Below, piece by piece: positions 45,704 to 52,566 of a DNA stretch of 64,000 nt. Every line of letters starts with the position of its first letter. Position 1 is the stretch's first letter. The DNA is from Candidatus Rubneribacter avistercoris (GTDB lineage Bacteria > Actinomycetota > Coriobacteriia > Coriobacteriales > Eggerthellaceae). The DNA lies in the NCBI GenBank assembly GCA_019115845.1, contig DXCU01000010.1:1-64000 (forward strand), given 5' to 3'. The translations under genes were made by a program, and so were the position numbers. The notes beneath the pieces were generated by a model, which ran no database searches, was not told where the DNA came from, and saw only the letters and a program-made list of their open reading frames with translations.

Positions 45704-47617
45704 TTACTGCCTCTTGCTCTTCTTCCGATTGAGGATGAAAAGCGTTGCTCCGCCCGTCATCAGAATCAGGCCAACGCCCACGATGAGCGCCGCGCCCGCA
45801 CCACCGGTGTTGGGCAGCGGGAATTCGCCCGCCCCACTTCCAGCTTGATTGTAGGTGTAGTTGGGCACGTGCACGACTCCGCTCTTGCCTTCCGACCACG
45901 ATATCGTTCCATCGTTGGCTTTGGTGAACGCGATGGGCACTTCGTACACCTTGTCGGAAGAACGGTACCCGTTCGGCGCTTGCGTCTCATACACGTAGAA
46001 CGAATACTCTTTCGTCGCGCCAGGGGCAAGCTTCTCAATGAAATCTTTGAGGTCCTTTACGGCCTCGCCGTCTTTCGCAGCCATGCCGTCGGTGTTCGAC
46101 AAAGTGCCGGTTGCGGTGGTGCCCAGATCAACGTTCACCAAGTCATCGAGGTCGAGAGCGCTCAACCCAACCTTGCCGTTGCCATCGGACTCAACCACGA
46201 ACGCCTGCTTCGCGTTGGCTTTCTTCGATCCAAGCCACTTGCCTTCTTTGTACGCCTTCTCGCTCTCGGCAACAAGGAACTTCGCTCCTTTGAGGGGCAC
46301 ATCCAGGTTGGCTTCGCCCGCGTCCGTTGCCGTAGTCTTGACGAAGCTCATACCTATGTGCCCGGCGCCATCGCCCTCGCTAGGATTCGAGGGATTCGGC
46401 TTGATCACCTCAGCGCCCGACATGTCCTTCGTGCCGACATCGTACTTGTTGACCAGTCTGTTGCCAGACTCGGCTATGGCGCCGGTAACAAGCTTGTTGG
46501 CCTGCACCTTGAAGTCGAAGAATATAGCCTCCACCTTGTTGCTGGGATTCTTCTCGTTGATCTCCTTCACCGCCTTCGCAAGGGCTCCGTCGGAGGTTGT
46601 CTCCCACTCCAGCACATCGCCCGTTCCCTTGACACCTTGCTGCGTGAGATCGGACGAGTTCTTAACGGAATAAGCATTGAAGTACTTGGAGAACCCACCC
46701 TCTAGCAAAACGGGATCGGACTTTCCCTGGAGCTTGAGGAAAACCTTCTCGCTGCCCTTCTGCAAATCGAACACCGGGGAGCCTTTCCCGTTGATAGGCA
46801 AAAAGTCCCGCACGACCGCGCTCGCCCATTTGCTGTCCGCCGACGGTCCCAACTTGCTCTCGTCCCACGTGTCGAAGGAGATGCGGTAATCGATGATCGT
46901 ACCCTCCGTCACGTTCTGCACGCTCGTCGCACCATTCTTCATCTCCAAGATGGCTTTCGAGGACTGCTTTACGGTGGTGCTCCTGTTCTTCGGATACACA
47001 TGGACGTCTTTGACGAACTTCGGCGCACCGCCTTGAGAGTCCGCCTGCACAAAGGGAAGCGTCACAATCGACGGATCCACGCTGCTCACATCCTGGTACC
47101 CGGTAGGAGCATCGGTCTCGACGAGAAGGTAGTATCCGAAGCTCAGATTATCCCAACAGATGGCGCCATCGACGTCCGTCGTCTTTTCGCTCGCGAAGAA
47201 GTCGGTGGGATCCGTGTACTGCTTTGCCCAGTTGCTGTTGCCGGGACCGCTCGCATCAATGGAATCGAGGTTATCGATATTGCGTCGTTCCGGCGTTTTG
47301 TTGTCCAGCCCCGAAACCCCGTCAACCAATCCCTCAACGGCCTTGGCGTTCAGCTTGACAAGCTTGAACTTGGCGCCGGGCACAGGATGCGCCCCTGCGG
47401 GCTTGTCGGCCTCGGTGCCGCTCATCCCGGGACCTCCCACATATTGGCTCTCCAGCTTGTGAACAGTGATGGAGTTCGCCTTGTCGTCGACCATTCCGCC
47501 CGTTTGAAGCGCAATAGCCCGTTGGGCGCCTCCCAGCGCCACCGAAACCGCAAGGACGATTGCCGCCATGCACGCAATCGCCTTGCCGCACGTCAGCAAG
47601 CCTCTTTTTCGCGTCAT
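45704..47617 (-). CDS. Major pilin, SpaH/EbpB-type, LPNTG-anchored
   Basis: 637 residues from the ATG at 47617, with AAAGGA upstream. The signal peptide ends near AIALQTGG. The N-terminal pilin domain begins NSITVHKLESQ, and VHVYPKNRS (near residue 220) is the pilin-motif region with the polymerising Lys (YPK). Cna_B-like domains follow, with an E-box-like YVYETQAPNGY near residue 570. The C-terminus is LPNTGG, a hydrophobic segment and KKSKRQ. First gene of the pilus operon; the shaft subunit polymerised by the sortase at 39868-40923. Confidence 0.93.
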   Translation of the reverse strand: MTRKRGLLTCGKAIACMAAIVLAVSVALGGAQRAIALQTGGMVDDKANSITVHKLESQYVGGPGMSGTEADKPAGAHPVPGAKFKLVKLNAKAVEGLVDGVSGLDNKTPERRNIDNLDSIDASGPGNSNWAKQYTDPTDFFASEKTTDVDGAICWDNLSFGYYLLVETDAPTGYQDVSSVDPSIVTLPFVQADSQGGAPKFVKDVHVYPKNRSTTVKQSSKAILEMKNGATSVQNVTEGTIIDYRISFDTWDESKLGPSADSKWASAVVRDFLPINGKGSPVFDLQKGSEKVFLKLQGKSDPVLLEGGFSKYFNAYSVKNSSDLTQQGVKGTGDVLEWETTSDGALAKAVKEINEKNPSNKVEAIFFDFKVQANKLVTGAIAESGNRLVNKYDVGTKDMSGAEVIKPNPSNPSEGDGAGHIGMSFVKTTATDAGEANLDVPLKGAKFLVAESEKAYKEGKWLGSKKANAKQAFVVESDGNGKVGLSALDLDDLVNVDLGTTATGTLSNTDGMAAKDGEAVKDLKDFIEKLAPGATKEYSFYVYETQAPNGYRSSDKVYEVPIAFTKANDGTISWSEGKSGVVHVPNYTYNQAGSGAGEFPLPNTGGAGAALIVGVGLILMTGGATLFILNRKKSKRQ

Positions 47618-47687
47618 CTCCAATCCTTTCTTCCAACTCTCGACCCGATACGGCCTTGAATCAGTATTGGAGTTTGACCACGATCTG

Positions 47688-48683
47688 TCATCGCGTTTCC
47701 GGATACTCACCAACTTGTTGAGTAGACCCTCTTCCAGCTGGGCAAGCACCTTTTTCTTCTCCCTTGGCGAACACCCCTCTGTCAAGGATGCTGGCCCCTA
47801 CCGCGCTGCACAAAAAGCGTTGGAACGCCACGCACGAAGGCGCCTTGCCAACGCGCGAGCTGACCAGGCAGACGGGGACCGCTATCTGATCTTGCGAAGC
47901 TATGGGGCGCACCACCGTTTCAGAGTTCATCGACCTCGAACGCGACACCAGCGCCGTGAACACGAACCCGTCCTCCCTCATCACTTGCGCAAGCGCGTTC
48001 GCGTTCGCCACCGCCACCCGCCGCGACGCCAGACCGCGCTTGGCGTACAGTAACAAGATGGAGTCGCTGCAGCCCTCAAGGCGACACGACATCACAGCAG
48101 GGAACGCTCCGAGGTCGGCCAGACGCACGTCTTTTTGCTCGGCCAGAGGATGGGCCTTGCGAATGACCACGCCTGTCTTCATGCTACCCACCACCGCGCA
48201 ATCCAGCCCAGGCACCGACGGCCGCCCCATGGTCATCAGAGCATCCACCTCCCCGCGTGCAAGGGCCTCGACGGCAGCCTGCACCGAAGGCACGGCGGAA
48301 ACGCACGCAGGAACCCCTATGTTGCGCTCAGCCACCTCCTCCAAGCCTCGACGCACCGAATCGCTCCCCGGAAGCGAGGGAAAGCACAGCGCGACGCGCA
48401 GAACCCGGTTGCCAACGGTCCGCTCGTCAAACCGCTCGGAAAGCGCCTTCAGCTCTTCCAGTTGCTTGAGTATGCGCTCAGCCCTCTCCAGAAACAGACA
48501 GCCGAAAGGCGTCAGGATAACCGCACGGCGACCGTGGACCATAAGCTCGTGCCCCAGTTCGTTTTCAAGCGACCGCACCGCCTTGGACACGCCCTGCAAG
48601 GTAACGTAGCGTTTTTTCGCGGCCTTCGATATGCTCCCAAGTCGCGCTGCCTCCACGAAATGGCCGATGTACTCAACCTTCAT
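47688..48683 (-). CDS. LysR-type regulator upstream of the pilus operon
   Basis: 331 residues, start ATG at 48683. The N-terminal winged HTH (YIGHFVEAARLGSISKAAKK, then VTLQGVSKAVRSLENELGHE) is followed by a ligand-binding domain of periplasmic-binding-protein type. It runs the same way as the major pilin gene and ends 70 bp before it, unlike the usual divergent LysR arrangement. Control of the pilus genes is inferred from position. The tail after about residue 300 (KGEEKGACPAGRGSTQQVGE) is polar and not part of the fold. Confidence 0.9.
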   Translation of the reverse strand: MKVEYIGHFVEAARLGSISKAAKKRYVTLQGVSKAVRSLENELGHELMVHGRRAVILTPFGCLFLERAERILKQLEELKALSERFDERTVGNRVLRVALCFPSLPGSDSVRRGLEEVAERNIGVPACVSAVPSVQAAVEALARGEVDALMTMGRPSVPGLDCAVVGSMKTGVVIRKAHPLAEQKDVRLADLGAFPAVMSCRLEGCSDSILLLYAKRGLASRRVAVANANALAQVMREDGFVFTALVSRSRSMNSETVVRPIASQDQIAVPVCLVSSRVGKAPSCVAFQRFLCSAVGASILDRGVFAKGEEKGACPAGRGSTQQVGEYPETR

Positions 48684-48740
48684 GATGAGCCTTCTTCCCG
48701 TCAGGTCTTAATGCGATTAAAAGGGGACCACTTGAAAAAT

Positions 48741-48768
48741 CGTATACCGATCAAGGGGTTCGCTGCAA
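48741..48768 (-). promoter_or_regulatory. Candidate promoter of the LysR-type gene
   Basis: TTGCAG (48768-48763), a 16-bp spacer and TATACG (48746-48741) on the minus strand. The -10 lies within ATCGGTATACGAT, a near palindrome that could be an autoregulatory site. A C9 run lies about 70 bp upstream. Confidence 0.45.
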
Positions 48769-48835
48769 TTGCGAAGGGGGCATGTTAACACTACGTTGAA
48801 TTCCAGCTAGAAAGTGGGCGGCATTCAGGGAAACG

Positions 48836-48844
48836 CCCCCCCCC
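48836..48844. repeat. C9 homopolymer upstream of the LysR-type gene
   Basis: Nine C in the 293-bp gap between rsgA and the LysR-type gene, about 68 bp upstream of the candidate -35. It is outside genes. The rest of the gap holds only the rsgA-end hairpin. Confidence 0.6.
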
Positions 48845-48947
48845 GAGACGTCTCGGCATAGCGCCCGCATGGGAGCTCCGCCCGACACCTCACACGCCGA
48901 CAGATCCTCGCCGACCTGCTTGCGAAGCGCGCTTGCGGGATTGAACC

Positions 48948-48984
48948 GGGGGTAGCGCCCCGCCGTCTGCGGGGCGCTACCCCC
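48948..48984 (-). terminator. Hairpin overlapping the rsgA stop codon
   Basis: A perfect 16-bp stem, GGGGGTAGCGCCCCGC (48948-48963) and its inverse (48969-48984), with a 5-base loop. The TAG stop of rsgA (48979-48977) is inside the stem. There is no U-run. Confidence 0.6.
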
Positions 48985-49996
48985 GGCGGCGCTTCGAGCC
49001 GCCCTTGCGGGTGCGGCCAGAACGGGCGGCGGACTTCTTCCGGTCGCTCGCCTTCTCGCCGCGCATGCGGCGGGCCTCCTCGCGGCGCTCGCGCAAATCG
49101 GCCGTCTCCTGCTTGAGCACCCGGTAGGACGCGAACCGCTCGGGGGCCAGCTCGCCCGCCTCCACGGCGGCGCGCACGGCGCACCCGGGCTCGTCCGCGT
49201 GGCGACAGTCGCGGAAGCGACAGTTCGCGGCCAGCTTCTCCACGTCGGAGAACGCGGCGCCTATGCCCGCGTCGGCCTCCCACATCCCCAAGCCGCGCAC
49301 TCCCGGCATGTCCACCACGAAGCCGCCACCGGGCACGGGCACCATCTCGCGGCTCACCGTGGTGTGGCGGCCCTTTCCGTCTTCGCGCACAGGCGTCGTC
49401 TCCTGCACATCGGCCCCCACCAGCATGTTCACCAGGCTGGACTTTCCCACGCCGCTCTTGCCCAAAAGCACGGCCACAGATCCCTCCGGGATCAGCGCGC
49501 GCACCTCCTCCACGCCGGACGGGTCGTCCGCCGACACCACCAGCGTGCGCACGTCGGGACCCGCCAGGGCACGCACGCGGTCACGCACCTCGGCGACATG
49601 CCGCTCGTCCTCGGCCAGATCGGCCTTCGTCAGCACCACGGTCACCTGCGCGCCCGTCTCGTAGGCCAACACCAGCTCGCGCTCGAGCCGCCGAACGTTG
49701 ACGTCGGCCAGGGGCTGGGCCACGAACACGCGGTCGAAGTTGGCGGCCAGCACCTGCGGCAGCGCGCGCTCGGCGGGGTCTTTGCGCACGAAGGCGCGCG
49801 TGCGCGGCAGGATGCGCTCGATGATGCCCTTGTCATGCCCGCGCGGCACGTCAACCTCAACGAAGTCGCCCACCACCGCGCGCAACTCGTCGCCCTTCAC
49901 AAGCGCCGTTGCGTGCTCGCAGCGCACAAGCGGGCCGTCCTCGCACCGCACCAGGGGATACCCCCGGTCAAGCTTCACTACCCGCGCCTTTCGCAC
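48977..49996 (-). CDS. rsgA: Small ribosomal subunit biogenesis GTPase RsgA
   Basis: 339 residues from a GTG at 49996, with GGAGGAGG upstream. An N-terminal OB-fold is followed by a circularly permuted GTPase: G4 TKAD first, then G1 GKSGVGKSS, switch region GKGRHTTVSRE and G3 DMPGVRG. The C-terminal zinc-binding knuckle is CRFRDCRHADEPGC. It helps the late maturation of the 30S subunit. The Lys/Arg-rich tail (after about residue 305) is long and probably binds rRNA. A housekeeping gene between variable surface loci. Confidence 0.95.
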   Translation of the reverse strand: MRKARVVKLDRGYPLVRCEDGPLVRCEHATALVKGDELRAVVGDFVEVDVPRGHDKGIIERILPRTRAFVRKDPAERALPQVLAANFDRVFVAQPLADVNVRRLERELVLAYETGAQVTVVLTKADLAEDERHVAEVRDRVRALAGPDVRTLVVSADDPSGVEEVRALIPEGSVAVLLGKSGVGKSSLVNMLVGADVQETTPVREDGKGRHTTVSREMVPVPGGGFVVDMPGVRGLGMWEADAGIGAAFSDVEKLAANCRFRDCRHADEPGCAVRAAVEAGELAPERFASYRVLKQETADLRERREEARRMRGEKASDRKKSAARSGRTRKGGSKRRRG

Positions 49997-50042
49997 ACGT
50001 CCTCCTCCGCGCTCGCCGCGCCGCGTTGCGCCCGCATCCGCG

Positions 50043-50657
50043 CTAACGCTGCCGCTCCCTCAGCCAGTAGAACACGCCCATCATGGCAAGCCCCAGCGCC
50101 ACCACCGCCGCGCCGGGTGCAAACATTCCCAGGTCAAGCGGGTCTTCGGTCACCTTGCCCGGCTCCACTGCGGTCACCACCTCCGCATGCAGGTCGGACA
50201 GCCCCTCGTGTTCGGGGCACGCCAGATGGAACGTGCCCTGCACCTGCAGCGTGGTGCCCTTCGTCCCGTACGCGCCGAACGCGTCTATCTTCGCTGCGGA
50301 CTCGCTCGACATGAGCACCGTGACGGTGGACGAATCGTTGGGGGACGTAAGGGTGATCCAGCAGCGCCTCCCGTTTAGGCCTTCGCTGATCTTGTCGCCC
50401 ACAACCTCGCCTGTCACCTGGACGGTCTGGTTGTCGTAGTACGTGTCGGCCGTGCCCAGGTCGGTGATGGACGTGTCGTAGATGAACGAGCTGTCGGGCA
50501 ACTGCTGGGTGTTCACCGCGTTGTCGCCCTCCGGCTCCTCGGCAAACGCCCGCATCGCAGGCGCGCCCGCCAGCAGCCCCCCGCACAACGCGCACGTTGC
50601 GGCCGCCCTCCCAAGGAGCCGCCCCGCGCGCCGCGCCCTGTCGCGAACCTCGCTCAT
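50043..50657 (-). CDS. Membrane-anchored protein with an OB-like domain, linked to trkH
   Basis: 204 residues. An N-terminal signal or membrane segment (about 18-40) is followed by a beta-rich extracytoplasmic domain (TVQVTGEVVGDKISEGLNGR, then CWITLTSPNDSSTVTVLMSS, then GTTLQVQGTFHLAC) that looks like an OB-fold. A C-terminal membrane helix (about 175-197) and a short basic tail end it. It overlaps the trkH stop by four bases (ATGA), so it is translationally coupled. I do not recognise the family. A role with the potassium transporter is only a guess from coupling. Confidence 0.75.
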   Translation of the reverse strand: MSEVRDRARRAGRLLGRAAATCALCGGLLAGAPAMRAFAEEPEGDNAVNTQQLPDSSFIYDTSITDLGTADTYYDNQTVQVTGEVVGDKISEGLNGRRCWITLTSPNDSSTVTVLMSSESAAKIDAFGAYGTKGTTLQVQGTFHLACPEHEGLSDLHAEVVTAVEPGKVTEDPLDLGMFAPGAAVVALGLAMMGVFYWLRERQR

Positions 50658-52174
50658 GATCGATGCACCAACCTTCGGGGGTCAAGCGACACCACCACTT
50701 CCACCAGCAGCGCGAGCAGCGTCACGAACTCCAAACGGCCGGCCCACATCTGGAAGATGTAGAACGCCTCCAGCGTGGCCGGCATGCCCGAAACCGATAT
50801 GCCCGAGGTCACGCCGCCATTGCTGGCCATAGACACCGACTCGAAGATGGCCTGCGTGGCCTCGTACCCATGCGCGATGCCCACAAGCGCGCCCACCGCG
50901 TACGTGGCCACGTACAGCACGAACACGGTCATGGCCTCCTTCACCACCTCGGGCGAGAGGATGCGCCGACCCACATGATAGTAGTCCACCACCACGCGCG
51001 CGGAGTCGGGCGCCAGCGCCTCCTTGATGGTGGCCACGATGGACTTCATGATGACGCCCATGCGGCTGAACTTCACGCCGCCGGACGTGGAGCCGCCGCT
51101 GCCGCCCACGGCCATGAGAACCGCCACCACCAAAAACGCGCCCGACGAGAGCGCCGTGGTCAGCTGGTTGGTGGTGATGTTCTGAAAGCCCGTGGTCGAA
51201 AACGCCGAGATCACGGTGAACAACCCGCGCCGCAGCATGGCGGGCAGGTCGGAAAACTCGCCGCTTGCGCTCAGGGAGGCGGCGAACACGCACGTCATGA
51301 CGGCCAGCCACAGAAACATGGTGCGTATCTCCAGGTCCCTGAAAAACACCTCCAGGCGCCCCTTCCACACCTCGGAGTGCAAGACGAAGTTGATGGATCC
51401 CAGCAGCATGAGCAGCATGAGCACCAGCTCGATGGGAAACGAATGGTAGTACATGACGCTTTGGCTCATGGGGGCGAACCCGCCGGTGGAAAACCCGGAT
51501 ATGGCCAGCCACAGCCCGTGCAGCGTCGCACGCACAGGCTCCATGCCGGCGAACAGGCACAGCAGAGCAAGGATGCCCGTCGCCACCAGGATGACGCCGA
51601 TGGCTATCTTGCCGATGAACTGGGCGGTTTGCACCACGTTGGGCACCACGTGCTCGCTGCGCCCCTCGGACATGTACAGGCTGGCGCCGGCGCGCTTGCC
51701 GAACAGCCCGAACGAGAGCGCCACCACGATAAGCCCCAAACCGCCCAAAAGGTGCATCATGAAGCGCCACATGTTGTCGGCGTTGGAGAGGTGGTCCAGG
51801 TCCGTGATGAGGCTGACGCCCGTGGTGGTGATGCCCGAAACGACGTCGAACAGCGCGTCCAGATACGTGCCGTAATGGCCGGACAGATGCAGCGGCACGG
51901 CCGCCACCAGGGCTAGGACGATCCACGCCAAGCCGGTGACCACAAGCGCCTGCTGCCGGTTGAGCCGGCCGGGCTCAATGCGCAGAAAGCGCAAGGCCGA
52001 TCCCACGACCAGAGACACGCCGATGGTCAGCAGGTAATGGCTCGCGGGCACCCATTCCGCGCAAGCCAAGGCCGTGACGAACGGAACCAGCAAGGCCAGC
52101 GACGAGAACAGGACGAGCACGCCCAGGTAATGCCCGATGACCCGAATGTCGTACAAGGTGAACCGCTGCCACAT
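50654..52174 (-). CDS. trkH: TrkH-family potassium uptake protein
   Basis: 506 residues with about ten or more membrane segments. Four P-loop-like selectivity regions are visible: SGITTTGVSLITD, SGFSTGGFAPMSQ, SAFSTTGFQNITT and SMASNGGVTSGIS, the repeated T/S-G-G/T pattern of Trk/Ktr channels. It takes up K+ across the membrane, normally gated by a cytosolic TrkA/KtrA subunit, which is not found in the window. The start at 52174 is an ATG with a weak upstream GAGG. A 44-residue membrane protein lies 52 bp upstream and an OB-like protein is coupled downstream. Confidence 0.93.
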   Translation of the reverse strand: MWQRFTLYDIRVIGHYLGVLVLFSSLALLVPFVTALACAEWVPASHYLLTIGVSLVVGSALRFLRIEPGRLNRQQALVVTGLAWIVLALVAAVPLHLSGHYGTYLDALFDVVSGITTTGVSLITDLDHLSNADNMWRFMMHLLGGLGLIVVALSFGLFGKRAGASLYMSEGRSEHVVPNVVQTAQFIGKIAIGVILVATGILALLCLFAGMEPVRATLHGLWLAISGFSTGGFAPMSQSVMYYHSFPIELVLMLLMLLGSINFVLHSEVWKGRLEVFFRDLEIRTMFLWLAVMTCVFAASLSASGEFSDLPAMLRRGLFTVISAFSTTGFQNITTNQLTTALSSGAFLVVAVLMAVGGSGGSTSGGVKFSRMGVIMKSIVATIKEALAPDSARVVVDYYHVGRRILSPEVVKEAMTVFVLYVATYAVGALVGIAHGYEATQAIFESVSMASNGGVTSGISVSGMPATLEAFYIFQMWAGRLEFVTLLALLVEVVVSLDPRRLVHRS

Positions 52175-52226
52175 GGCGCGCGCCTACCCTCGCTCCGCGG
52201 CGAACGTCGCTGTGCCCTCGCCCACG

Positions 52227-52361
52227 TCAACCCACCAGGAATCGCACGAGGGTGATCAGCGCCCACAGCGCCAACAAAAAGCACAGCAGCGTCAGCAGCA
52301 CCACGCCGAACCCCAACGTCGGCGTCTCGATGCTTTGGCGTATGTTCTGCTTTTTGCGCAT
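52227..52361 (-). CDS. 44-residue single-span membrane protein
   Basis: A short frame, start MRKKQNIRQSIETPTLGF, then one hydrophobic segment rich in Val, Leu and Ala, ending TLVRFLVG. The ATG at 52361 follows TGC-TACAAT by six bases, so the transcript would be leaderless or nearly so. It lies 52 bp upstream of trkH in the same direction and may be a small partner of the transporter; that is inference. I recognise no family. Confidence 0.7.
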   Translation of the reverse strand: MRKKQNIRQSIETPTLGFGVVLLTLLCFLLALWALITLVRFLVG

Positions 52362-52367
52362 TGGTGT

Positions 52368-52376
52368 ATTGTAGCA
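52368..52376 (-). promoter_or_regulatory. Extended -10 promoter directly before the small membrane protein
   Basis: TGC-TACAAT on the minus strand; the expected start site falls on or next to the ATG at 52361. No Shine-Dalgarno precedes the ATG, consistent with leaderless translation. It may also drive trkH. Confidence 0.6.
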
Positions 52377-52566
52377 TTAACGGATCGGGGATCGCACCCA
52401 TTGCACGACCTGCGAAAACCCGCATCCGGAAGGATGCCGCGCCGTGAACGCGAGGGGCGGAAGGCAGCGGTGGGAGGGGCTGCGGGCGAAAGGCAGCGGC
52501 GGGCGGGAGCTGCGGAGAGCGAGCGGACTGCAGGCGGAAGCCGGGGCGGCCGCCAGCTGGGGGCGC

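Noticed and set aside
48925-48950. tRNA-like T-arm sequence GGTTCAATCCC on the minus strand
   Set aside because: The bases upstream form the rsgA-end hairpin and no anticodon or acceptor stem can be drawn.
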